Source: AAA044-D11 sp009705075 (GTDB lineage Bacteria > Actinomycetota > Actinomycetes > Nanopelagicales > Nanopelagicaceae). Taken from it: a stretch of 64,000 bases of DNA. Below are positions 1-8,194 of the stretch, piece by piece (within the stretch, counting starts at the first letter, position 1; each line of letters opens with the position of its first letter). Made by a program: the position numbers and the translations under genes. The notes below the pieces were generated by a model that did no database searches, was not told the DNA's origin, and worked only from the letters and a program-made list of their open reading frames with translations. Location of the stretch: NCBI GenBank assembly GCA_965268675.1, contig OZ254179.1:1302001-1366000 (forward strand), given 5' to 3'.

Positions 1-372
1 CGATGCTTGGTCATACCAAGGAAGAAGTTCTGCTTTCCAATCTGTTATATGTCGCCATTGTTTATCATTGAAATAAGTATCGGGTGGAATATATAAAGTA
101 TTTGCGTATACAAGTGAACCTCCGCCAACACCGGCGCCAGCAAGTACTAATACATCGGGAAGTGCATGAATTCTCTGGATGCCACGAAGCCCAAGGCGTG
201 GTGCATATAAGAATTTTGAGATACGCCAAGATGTTTTTGGGAAATCTTTATCTGCAAATCTGCGTCCTGCTTCCAAGATACAAACTCGATAATTTTTTTC
301 GACAAGACGTAGCGCGCTTACTGATCCGCCAAAACCAGAGCCGATTATTACTACATCGAAGTCGCGTTCCAT
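1..372 (-). CDS. GMC-family FAD oxidoreductase, N-terminal part (cut by window edge)
   Basis: Only the first 124 residues are in the window; the frame runs open off the left edge. The N-terminus reads MERDFDVVIIGSGFGGS, a classic Rossmann FAD-binding GxGxxG motif right after the start, followed by an ILEAG strand end that would bind the adenosine ribose. Residues around 85-95 (AGAGVGGGSLVYAN) match the second conserved stretch of GMC / cholesterol-oxidase-like flavoproteins. The likely role is FAD-dependent oxidation of an alcohol or sterol-like substrate; the substrate cannot be told from this part. It is divergent from cydA with 167 bases between the starts, so the two promoters share that gap. 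Confidence 0.8.
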   Translation of the reverse strand, partial: MERDFDVVIIGSGFGGSVSALRLVEKNYRVCILEAGRRFADKDFPKTSWRISKFLYAPRLGLRGIQRIHALPDVLVLAGAGVGGGSLVYANTLYIPPDTYFNDKQWRHITDWKAELLPWYDQAS

Positions 373-539
373 GACCTATTCATACCAAAGTTATTGCTCT
401 AGGGCTAGCACTCAAAGAAATTTGCAACTTAAAACTTTTACGCTTGATTATTCTTTTTGTGCGCCGCTCCACATAAAAAGAATTGGAATTTTTCAATATC
501 CATAGTGGAAAATCTCTACTAAGAGATTGGAGAGTGCCA

Positions 540-1925
540 ATGAACGCACTTGATCTAGCTAGGTGGCAATTCGCCATCACTACCGTGTACCACTTTATAT
601 TTGTCCCAATCACAATTGGATCTGGTTTCCTTGTGGCTGGTCTACAAACAGCTTGGTATCGAACAAATAAAGATAAATACCTGCGGGCAACAAAATTCTT
701 TGGAAAATTATTCTTAATTAACTTTGCAATAGGTGTTGTTACTGGCATCGTGCAGGAATTCCAATTCGGCATGAACTGGTCTTCCTATAGCCGTTTTGTT
801 GGTGACATCTTTGGTGCGCCACTTGCGATGGAAGGCTTACTCGCATTCTTTTTGGAGAGTACATTCCTTGGACTCTGGATTTTCGGTTGGGATCGCCTCT
901 CAAAGAAGGCGCACCTTGCAACAATCTGGATAGCGGCTGTGGGAACTTTGCTATCTGCATATTTCATTCTTGCGGCTAATGCATTCATGCAACACCCAGT
1001 TGGATATGTATTTAATCCGGAAACAGGCCGCGCTGAACTTAAATCAATAGTTGCGGTCTTAACTCAAACCACAGCAGTCTCCGCTTTCTTCCACACAATT
1101 CCTTCAGCTTTCTTAACTGCTGGCGCTCTCTTTGCTGCAGTTGCGGGTTGGATGATTCTTAAAGACCGAGATCAAGAAGTTGCCCGGCCTGTTATGAAGA
1201 CTGGTTTAATCGTAGTTATCGTTGCCTTCGTATTCGTCGGTTTAACCGGTGATTGGTCAGCGCGGATTATGACAAAGCAACAACCAATGAAAATGGCGGC
1301 CGCAGAAGCGCTTTATGACACTAAGGCAAATGCCCCATTCTCACTCTTCACAATCGGAACTCTTGATGGCAGCAAATCTGTATTTCAAATTGGACTCCCT
1401 TCAGTGCTCTCCTTTATGTCGACAGGTGATGTAAATGGAACGGTTGAAGGTGTGAACGATCTTCAGAAGTCTTATGTTGAGAAATATGGGAAAGGGAATT
1501 ACACCCCAAATATTCCCCTTGCTTATTGGTCATTTAGATTGATGATCGGCTTTGGTGGAATTGCCGCACTCTTCGCACTACTGACGCTCTGGTATATGCG
1601 CAAAGGTGGGCTACCTCGTGGCAAGTTCTACCTTCGCACAATGATTGCGCTTCCCTTCCTGCCAATACTCGGCAACTCTTTTGGTTGGATTTTTACCGAG
1701 AGCGCACGTCAGCCCTGGGTTGTCTTCGGACTTTTCAAGACTGCTGATGGCGTAAGTCCTGGCGTAAGTGCCGGGAGCGTCCTCTTCACAATGATTACAT
1801 TCACTCTTCTTTATGGAGTCCTTGCTGTCATTGAATTCGGATTAATGGTTCGCACAATCAAAGTTGGTACCGATATGACTCCGGTCCAAAGTGGCGAATC
1901 TAAAACACTGACAATGGCTTATTAG
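540..1925 (+). CDS. cydA: Cytochrome bd oxidase subunit I
   Basis: Membrane quinol oxidase subunit carrying the three haems of cytochrome bd; it reduces O2 to water with high affinity. The product is 461 residues. His18 (VYHFIF), His185 (FFHTIPSAF) and Met335 (FRLMIGFG) sit where the E. coli haem b595 and b558 ligands His19, His186 and Met393 lie, and the GWIFTESARQPW block carries the conserved Glu387. The spacing between Met335 and the ligands, together with the total length, shows the short-Q-loop form. The start at 540 follows a GGAGAG-like ribosome site; an in-frame start 57 bases upstream would add a tail not seen in the family. First gene of cydABDC. Confidence 0.96.
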   Translation: MNALDLARWQFAITTVYHFIFVPITIGSGFLVAGLQTAWYRTNKDKYLRATKFFGKLFLINFAIGVVTGIVQEFQFGMNWSSYSRFVGDIFGAPLAMEGLLAFFLESTFLGLWIFGWDRLSKKAHLATIWIAAVGTLLSAYFILAANAFMQHPVGYVFNPETGRAELKSIVAVLTQTTAVSAFFHTIPSAFLTAGALFAAVAGWMILKDRDQEVARPVMKTGLIVVIVAFVFVGLTGDWSARIMTKQQPMKMAAAEALYDTKANAPFSLFTIGTLDGSKSVFQIGLPSVLSFMSTGDVNGTVEGVNDLQKSYVEKYGKGNYTPNIPLAYWSFRLMIGFGGIAALFALLTLWYMRKGGLPRGKFYLRTMIALPFLPILGNSFGWIFTESARQPWVVFGLFKTADGVSPGVSAGSVLFTMITFTLLYGVLAVIEFGLMVRTIKVGTDMTPVQSGESKTLTMAY

Positions 1926-1937
1926 GAGGAATGGAAA

Positions 1938-2981
1938 ATGTCATTTAATTCAGTCTGGTTCATACTTATAGCTGTTCTCTGGATCGGCTATTTCATTCTC
2001 GAAGGCTTCGACTTTGGCGTAGGAATTTTGCTAAAGGTTGTTGCAAAGAATCAAGCGGAACGTCGTGCAGTTCTAACAACACTTGGACCGTTATGGGACG
2101 GCAATGAAGTTTGGTTACTGGTTGCGGGTGGAGCAACATTCGCGGCATTCCCAGAGTGGTACGCCACATTATTTAGTGGATTTTATCTACCGCTATTTCT
2201 AATCCTTATTTCTTTGATTGTTCGTGGAGTTGCATTCGAATATCGAAGCAAATATGGAAAAGCCCAATGGCGGAATCGTTGGGATAACGCAATCGTTATT
2301 GCAAGCTTCATTCCCGCACTTCTTTGGGGCGTTGCCTTTGCAAATATTGTTCGTGGCGTGCCACTTGAGAAAAGTGCTACTGGGGCAATTGAATACGCCG
2401 GTGGTTTCTTTAATCTGCTAAATCCTTATGCTCTACTTGGAGGACTTACAACCCTCTCTCTATTCGTAACTCATGGCGCATTCTTCTTAGCTCTTAAGAC
2501 CGAGGGCGAGATTCGCCAGCGATCAAATGCGATCGGGATCAAGATGGGCTTAGTTACTGCAGTGCTTGCCGTTTCCTTCCTGGGATGGACAATTGGCGCA
2601 CTAACATCAAAGGCCAGTGTTATTACTGGATCATTGATTGTTGTTATCTCTTGGCTTGCCGCACTCGCAGCAAATTACAGAGGACGCGAAGGCTGGGCAT
2701 TCCTCTTCTCTGCAATAACAACAGCGTTCGTAGTTATCACTCTCTTCTTTGGTCTATATCCAAATGTGATGCCAAATATCACTGCTGGCGGACCAGGATT
2801 AGATATCTTCAATGCATCAAGTACTCAGTACACGTTGAAAGTTATGACTGTGGTTGCCGCAGTAATGACACCTCTGGTTTTGATTTACCAAGGTTGGACA
2901 TATTGGGTATTTCGTAAGCGCATAAATCCAAATCAGATTGCTAAACCAGAATCTGGTGTATTGGACTCTCTTAACGCGTGA
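1938..2981 (+). CDS. cydB: Cytochrome bd oxidase subunit II
   Basis: Second membrane subunit of cytochrome bd, 347 residues, with about eight hydrophobic helices. The N-terminus (WFILIAVLWIGYFILEGFDF followed by GVG) carries the family hallmark EGFDFGVG, and GPLWDGNEVWLL at about 50-61 is the conserved loop of CydB. It starts 12 bases after cydA behind a strong AGGAGG-type ribosome site, and its TGA overlaps the GTG start of cydD by four bases, so all four genes are likely one transcript. No haem ligand is expected in this subunit. Nothing appears missing. Confidence 0.96.
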   Translation: MSFNSVWFILIAVLWIGYFILEGFDFGVGILLKVVAKNQAERRAVLTTLGPLWDGNEVWLLVAGGATFAAFPEWYATLFSGFYLPLFLILISLIVRGVAFEYRSKYGKAQWRNRWDNAIVIASFIPALLWGVAFANIVRGVPLEKSATGAIEYAGGFFNLLNPYALLGGLTTLSLFVTHGAFFLALKTEGEIRQRSNAIGIKMGLVTAVLAVSFLGWTIGALTSKASVITGSLIVVISWLAALAANYRGREGWAFLFSAITTAFVVITLFFGLYPNVMPNITAGGPGLDIFNASSTQYTLKVMTVVAAVMTPLVLIYQGWTYWVFRKRINPNQIAKPESGVLDSLNA

Positions 2982-4615
2982 GACCTGTAGATCCGCGGTT
3001 ACTGCGATATTCACGCAGTAGCCGCGGTTTTATTTTCACAACCGTAGTGCTCGCGGTATTGAGCGCAGCAGCAACGATTGCTCAGGCATGGCTGCTTGCC
3101 TCAGTCATAACCAGGTTCTTTGCTTCGCAGCAGAGTTTTTCCGAGAATAAAGCGGCGATAATTTGGCTGGCTTCAGTCTTTGTTTTACGTGCCGCTCTAG
3201 CTTTCGGGGTTGATCGCATATCTGCATCTGCTAGTTCTCGAATGCGAAGCGAGCTTCGGAATCAAGTTGTAGTTAAAACTCTCGATTCTGGTGCGCAAGA
3301 TGTCCAAGAACTTGGAAGTGCTGGGTTATCAGTATTAATCACTAAAGGCATTAATGATTTAGATGGATACTTCTCAAAGTTCTTACCGCAGTTGTTTATT
3401 GCCGCAATCGTGCCCGCCGCCGTTGGAATAACTATTGCCACCCAGGATTGGCAGGCTGGATTAATTGTTCTCGCAACTATTCCCTTAATTCCAATCTTTG
3501 GCGCCTTAATCGGAAGATTTACTGCAAGTGCGACTGAGAAAAAGTGGCAAACTCTTGGAATATTAAGTACCTATTTCCTCGACTTATTAAGTGGAATAAC
3601 AACTCTAAAAGTTTATGGCCGGCATAAGATCCAGAGTGCGAAATTAAAAGAGGTTGGCGATGCATATCGCAGAGAAACCATGGCTGTACTTCGAGTTTCA
3701 TTTCTCTCTTCACTTGCACTTGAATTAGTTGCAACTCTCTCGGTCGCCTTACTTGCTGTGTCGATTGGATTGAGGCTGGTTAACGGAACCATCGGCCTCC
3801 AAACTGGGTTATTTATTCTGGTGATCGCCCCAGAGGTTTACTGGCCGATTCGCCAAGTTGCCGGTTACTTCCACGCAGCCGCAGATGGTCTAGTTGCCTT
3901 TGAAAAACTCTTCAAGATTTTGGACCGCCCGGTCGCACACACTGGATCAAGCATCACAAAAATCTCAGCAGTCACCTGGAGTGAATTAATTGTCGAATAT
4001 CCTGATCGGACTGCAGTGCATATTCCTTCGGGGCAATTCTCAGCAGGAAGTGTTCACTTGCTTGTGGGACCTTCGGGTAGCGGAAAATCTACGTTAGCCA
4101 ATATTTTATTGGGCTTCATAAAGCCAACTAGTGGTGAGGTGATTCTTAGCACGGTTAATGGTGATGTCCCATTTAGTGAAATCAATCTTGAAAAATTACG
4201 CAGCCAGATTTCCTGGTTGCCGCAAGAGCCAAAATTTCCAATTGGAACTGTCGCTCAAATCCTGCGGCATGCAAAACCAGATGCGAAAGATTTTGAACTT
4301 ATAGAAATTTTAGCAAGAGTCGATTTGGATATTGTTGATTTACCATCCGGCCTTCGTACCCCTCTCGGAACTTTGAAGCAGCCGCTCTCTATCGGCCAAC
4401 TTCGCAAGATCGCTCTTGCTCGTGCGCTATTAAAGGAGAGTCAGATTTTAATTCTTGATGAGCCGACCGCCTCGGTCGATGATGTCAGCGAAAATGTGAT
4501 TGCAAATATCTTGGCAGAAAAGGCCGAGCAGGGTGTTCTCGTATTGCTTATTACCCACCGCACACAGATGATTTCTGGGGCAAGTAGCGTCACGGATATG
4601 GTGAAGTTGAAATGA
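2978..4615 (+). CDS. cydD: CydD-type ABC exporter needed for cytochrome bd assembly
   Basis: Half of the heterodimeric CydDC ABC transporter, which in E. coli exports glutathione and cysteine and binds haem; cells without it do not assemble cytochrome bd. In a mycothiol-using actinobacterium the exported thiol may be different. Six membrane helices occupy roughly residues 1-320, followed by a nucleotide-binding domain with Walker A GPSGSGKST (about 364-372), a degenerate signature LSIGQ in place of LSGGQ, and Walker B ILILDEPTASVD. The start is GTG at 2978, sharing four bases with the cydB stop (GTGA), and the stop overlaps the cydC start in the same way. 545 residues, normal for the family. 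Confidence 0.92.
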   Translation: MRPVDPRLLRYSRSSRGFIFTTVVLAVLSAAATIAQAWLLASVITRFFASQQSFSENKAAIIWLASVFVLRAALAFGVDRISASASSRMRSELRNQVVVKTLDSGAQDVQELGSAGLSVLITKGINDLDGYFSKFLPQLFIAAIVPAAVGITIATQDWQAGLIVLATIPLIPIFGALIGRFTASATEKKWQTLGILSTYFLDLLSGITTLKVYGRHKIQSAKLKEVGDAYRRETMAVLRVSFLSSLALELVATLSVALLAVSIGLRLVNGTIGLQTGLFILVIAPEVYWPIRQVAGYFHAAADGLVAFEKLFKILDRPVAHTGSSITKISAVTWSELIVEYPDRTAVHIPSGQFSAGSVHLLVGPSGSGKSTLANILLGFIKPTSGEVILSTVNGDVPFSEINLEKLRSQISWLPQEPKFPIGTVAQILRHAKPDAKDFELIEILARVDLDIVDLPSGLRTPLGTLKQPLSIGQLRKIALARALLKESQILILDEPTASVDDVSENVIANILAEKAEQGVLVLLITHRTQMISGASSVTDMVKLK

Positions 4616-6213
4616 AGAATTTACTTACTTTATTGAAACCAAATTGGAAACAATTAGCACTTGGTGGATTTCTAGGTGGACTCTCTCTAGGCGCTGCAGT
4701 TGGCTTACTCGCAGCAAGTGCTTGGTTAATTTCGATGGCTTCAACAAGACCTCCGATCTTAGTTTTAGAAGTTGCAATAGTCGCCGTTCGATTCTTCGGT
4801 CTCTCTCGTGGAACGCTAAAATATGCCGCACGGATTGTGGAACATGATGCAGCTCTTAAAATTCAAACTACCCTGCGAATAAAAGTGTACGAAGAGATTT
4901 CAAAATTCCTGCCATCTACTTTCGTGAAACTTAATCGAGGAAATCTACTTTCCCAGATAATAAGTGATGTAGAACTTGTTCAGGATCTTTGGCTTCGAGT
5001 ATTCATGCCTTGGTTAAATGCACTAATTGCTGGTGTGAGTGGCCTCGGAATCATCTATTACTTATTACCGAACGCCGGAAGTGCCTTGTCACTTCTCTTC
5101 CTAGCCTCGATTTTCTTAATTCCAATTCTTGCCTCGGTAAGTTCGGTGCCGCAGAATGAACGTGAGCATGAAGCCGAACTTTTCTCGCAGGTTATGCAGG
5201 TTGCCGAAAGTGCAAACGAAGCACTTGTCTTTAACTTTAAGGGTGATTTATTGATCGAAATGGATATCGCGCAAGATGGGATAGCAATTGCGCAAGAGAG
5301 AAACGCCAGACGAGCCGGGTATTCAAGCGCTTTACATATTCTTATCCTGGGCGCAGCATCAATTTCGGCTCTGTATTTTGCGGCGCAAGGCTTTCTAGAT
5401 AATGAGCTCGCTGGGGTAAATGTTGCAGTCATTGCGCTCCTGCCGCTTGTAATCTTTGAAGGCATCGCAACTTTGCCAACTGCTTTTTCTCAGCTCTCCA
5501 AAATAATGGAGGCGGCACGGAATCTTGCGCCTTATCTTGAGAAAACAGAGCTAGAAATTCCTGCGATAGTTTCGAAATCACTCGCCCAAGAAGTAACCAT
5601 TAATTTTCGAAATATGAATCCGATAATCACAGGCGCTAATTGCGCCCCACTTACTGCAACTGTTGAACCAGGTGAAGTTTTAATCATCATGGGTAAATCT
5701 GGATCAGGAAAGTCATCGCTGATTAATTCACTGCTTGGATTTACTGAATTTACTGGAAGTATTGATATCAATGGCGAATCCTTGGCTCCTAAACACGAAG
5801 CGCTATTCTCTGTTTTATTGCAAGATGACTTTCTATTTGCCACTTCAATTCGTGAAAACATCAAAGTTGGAAATCCCGAGGCGACAGATCGGGAAATTCA
5901 AGATGCACTCGAAATAGTCGAGCTCAGTGAATTGGTAAGTAAATTGCCAAATGGATTAGATACTCATGTAGGTCCGCTTGGTTATAACTTTTCAGGTGGC
6001 GAGAAACAACGTATGAAACTTGCAAGATTGTTGCTTAGGAGCACTCCGGTATTTGTACTAGATGAACCATTTGAATTTTTAGATACTGCTCAAGTAGCAC
6101 GTATCTCCAAAAGAATTGCAGAATTATTGGCCAGTAAGACGGTGATAATAGTTTCGCACCTTGAATTAGATATTTCGGCGAAGGTAATAACTCTGGTTAA
6201 TTTGCCTAATTAA
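4612..6213 (+). CDS. cydC: CydC-type ABC exporter needed for cytochrome bd assembly
   Basis: Partner of CydD. 533 residues: a six-helix membrane domain (about 1-310) and an ATPase domain with Walker A GKSGSGKSS (about 361-369), an intact signature FSGGEKQR, and Walker B FVLDEPFEFLD. The canonical signature here against the degenerate one in CydD suggests an asymmetric pair of ATP sites. ATGA overlap with cydD indicates translational coupling. The TAA stop ends one base before the encoded CCA of the convergent tRNA-Thr, so there is no room for an independent terminator between them. Confidence 0.92.
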   Translation: MKNLLTLLKPNWKQLALGGFLGGLSLGAAVGLLAASAWLISMASTRPPILVLEVAIVAVRFFGLSRGTLKYAARIVEHDAALKIQTTLRIKVYEEISKFLPSTFVKLNRGNLLSQIISDVELVQDLWLRVFMPWLNALIAGVSGLGIIYYLLPNAGSALSLLFLASIFLIPILASVSSVPQNEREHEAELFSQVMQVAESANEALVFNFKGDLLIEMDIAQDGIAIAQERNARRAGYSSALHILILGAASISALYFAAQGFLDNELAGVNVAVIALLPLVIFEGIATLPTAFSQLSKIMEAARNLAPYLEKTELEIPAIVSKSLAQEVTINFRNMNPIITGANCAPLTATVEPGEVLIIMGKSGSGKSSLINSLLGFTEFTGSIDINGESLAPKHEALFSVLLQDDFLFATSIRENIKVGNPEATDREIQDALEIVELSELVSKLPNGLDTHVGPLGYNFSGGEKQRMKLARLLLRSTPVFVLDEPFEFLDTAQVARISKRIAELLASKTVIIVSHLELDISAKVITLVNLPN

Positions 6214-6288
6214 TGGAGCCCCCCGTCAGGATTGAACTGACGACCTACGCATTACAAGTGCGTTGCTCTACCACTGAGCTAGGGAGGC
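6214..6288 (-). tRNA. tRNA-Thr (UGU)
   Basis: The reverse strand folds as a full cloverleaf: acceptor GCCTCCC pairs with GGGGGGC (one G-U), D stem GCTC/GAGC, anticodon loop CTTGTAA giving TGT, and a T arm with loop TTCAATC. A 3' CCA is encoded (bases 6216 to 6214). It is convergent with cydC and touches its stop codon. Confidence 0.95.
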
Positions 6289-6360
6289 GTGTTGCAGGGG
6301 TAATTATGACACGCAAAAAGCAGTGCTTTGAACCTGTTAATTACGCGGGCAAAATCAGAG

Positions 6361-6366
6361 TATCTT
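6361..6366 (+). promoter_or_regulatory. -10 element of ppx, leaderless geometry
   Basis: TATCTT lies exactly six bases before the ppx ATG, so transcription would begin at or next to the start codon. No ribosome site precedes that ATG, which fits a leaderless message. Confidence 0.5.
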
Positions 6367-6372
6367 CGGCAA

Positions 6373-7290
6373 ATGCGCCTTGGAGTCTTGGATGTCGGAT
6401 CAAATACCATCCATTTACAGGTCGTTGACACACACCCTGGCGCCAGGCCAAATCCAACCTTTAACCACAAGGAAGAACTTCGTTTAACAGAGTATTTGAC
6501 TGAAGAAAATAAAATTTCAGAAGAAGGTATTACTGCGCTTCGCTTAGCCATCAAAAACGCAGTTGCGCACTCTAAGAACGTTAAAACCGAAGAGCTACTG
6601 CCCTTCGCTACCTCAGCACTTCGTGAAGCTGCAAATGGCGCAGAAATAATTGCCGCGATCAATAAGGATTACGAAATTGACTTACAAGTTCTAACTGGTG
6701 AAGAAGAAGCAAAGTTAACTTTTCTTGCAGCGCGCAGATGGTTTGGTTGGTCTAGTGGCCGGCTGCTCGTCATTGATATCGGTGGTGGATCTCTAGAAAT
6801 CGCATCGGGAATTGATGAATCACCTGAAGTCGCTGTGACTCTTCCATTAGGTGCATCTCGTTTAACCAAGAACCACTTGCAAGGAGATCCCTTCACTTCG
6901 AAGAGCGTACGTGCCCTTCGAGATTACATTGAATCTCAACTTGAATCAGTTCTTCCAACATTGGTGCGCCACGAAGAATCTGACCGCGCAATTGCAACTA
7001 GTAAAACTCTTAGAACCTTAGCCAGACTTTGTGGCGATTGGTATAGCGGCAATGGAAAGACAATCACCATTGATGCCATACGTAAAATTTCCACTCGGCT
7101 GGCTGAAATGGATTCTGAGGAACGCACTAAATTGCCTGGAGTTTCGGCGAACCGAGCACGTCAAATTGTTGCTGGTGCATTTGTCACTGAAAGCGTTATG
7201 CGAAACCTAGATTTGGATAAGTTAGAAATCTGTCCTTGGGCGCTGCGCGAAGGAATCGTCTTAAAGTATCTGGATTGGACTGAGCACTAA
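6373..7290 (+). CDS. ppx: Exopolyphosphatase / guanosine pentaphosphatase (Ppx/GppA)
   Basis: Member of the Ppx/GppA phosphatase family of the ASKHA fold, which removes terminal phosphate from polyphosphate and/or pppGpp. 305 residues, the short single-module actinobacterial form. Phosphate-1 motif LGVLDVGSNTIHL is right at the N-terminus, the second motif LVIDIGGGSLEIA lies at about 133-145, and a conserved EEEAKL stretch at about 110 belongs to the family. The start is placed at 6373 because the protein then begins exactly at the first beta strand; an in-frame start 45 bases upstream would add an unrelated tail. Its neighbour across a convergent junction is the mutT1-ppk pair, so synthesis and breakdown of polyphosphate are encoded side by side. 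Confidence 0.9.
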   Translation: MRLGVLDVGSNTIHLQVVDTHPGARPNPTFNHKEELRLTEYLTEENKISEEGITALRLAIKNAVAHSKNVKTEELLPFATSALREAANGAEIIAAINKDYEIDLQVLTGEEEAKLTFLAARRWFGWSSGRLLVIDIGGGSLEIASGIDESPEVAVTLPLGASRLTKNHLQGDPFTSKSVRALRDYIESQLESVLPTLVRHEESDRAIATSKTLRTLARLCGDWYSGNGKTITIDAIRKISTRLAEMDSEERTKLPGVSANRARQIVAGAFVTESVMRNLDLDKLEICPWALREGIVLKYLDWTEH

Positions 7291-7291
7291 A

Positions 7292-8194
7292 TTAAACGGT
7301 TGGAGCTTGGATAACATCTATTTGCAGAACCTTCTTCTTGCCCAAGTAAATCACCCAAGCATCTCCAGGCTTCAATTTATTTTCTGGCAGATCAATGTCA
7401 GATTTCTTACTTACTTTCTCTAGCGCTCTTGGTAACACCGGGTTATGGCTGCAAAGCAGAATTGTTTCGCCCGTTTTTCTCGCGCTATCTGCAAGCTCCT
7501 TCGCGTAATCCAAGGATTTATCTTTATTTTTCTCAAAGGTGTACTCACTCAATTTGCTAGTAATTACTGGATCGATATTCAGTGATCTTGTCATTCCGAT
7601 TACTGTGTCATAGCAACGAACAGCATCTGAAGTGTGGATTTGTGAAATCCCAAAAACTTGATAAATCGCATGCATGCGCTTTGCCTGAAGTTGTCCTAAA
7701 TTATCTAGCGGGCGATCTTCATCTCCGCTCTGCCATTCACTACGCGCAAGTGCCTTTGCATGGCGCAACATAATTAATTTTGGTGCTTGATATGGCGAAT
7801 CAATAAAAACATCTAAGATTTCTCTATCGGTGTCCCGAGTCAATCTCGTGCGTGCAGAGTCAATCTCGTGCCATTCAAGCAAATCTGCTTCGCTATTTGC
7901 CTGGAAATCTTTGCTGGTTGATAGCGCTTTGGCAGCCCAATAACTAACTTTTTTCAAGCCATCTATTGATTGGTATTCCACATCACCTAAGTACGGTCCG
8001 ATCTCAATATCTAGCCCAGTTTCTTCCATAATTTCACGATAGGCACAAGAAATAAGTTCTTCGCCGGAATCCAATTTACCTTTTGGAAAGGACCAGTCGT
8101 CATATCTTGGTCGATGAATAATCGCTAATTCAATCTTTGAATCGGCGGTTTCGCGCCATACAACACCACCGGCAGCAAGAATCATTTCACTCAT
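7292..8194 (-). CDS. mutT1: Two-domain Nudix hydrolase plus histidine phosphatase (MutT1-like)
   Basis: The N-terminal Nudix domain carries the box GX5EX7REUXEEXGU as GKLDSGEELISCAYREIMEE followed by TG; the second half starts with LIMLRHAKAL, the RHG-type catalytic motif of SixA-like phosphatases. This order matches mycobacterial MutT1, which hydrolyses 8-oxo-dGTP and diadenosine polyphosphates, and the M. tuberculosis gene is also next to ppk. The start at 8194 overlaps the ppk stop as ATGA. Another ATG at 8185 has AGAGG eight bases upstream and is nearly as good; a TTG at 8212 is less likely. Substrate is inferred from homology only. Confidence 0.85.
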   Translation of the reverse strand: MSEMILAAGGVVWRETADSKIELAIIHRPRYDDWSFPKGKLDSGEELISCAYREIMEETGLDIEIGPYLGDVEYQSIDGLKKVSYWAAKALSTSKDFQANSEADLLEWHEIDSARTRLTRDTDREILDVFIDSPYQAPKLIMLRHAKALARSEWQSGDEDRPLDNLGQLQAKRMHAIYQVFGISQIHTSDAVRCYDTVIGMTRSLNIDPVITSKLSEYTFEKNKDKSLDYAKELADSARKTGETILLCSHNPVLPRALEKVSKKSDIDLPENKLKPGDAWVIYLGKKKVLQIDVIQAPTV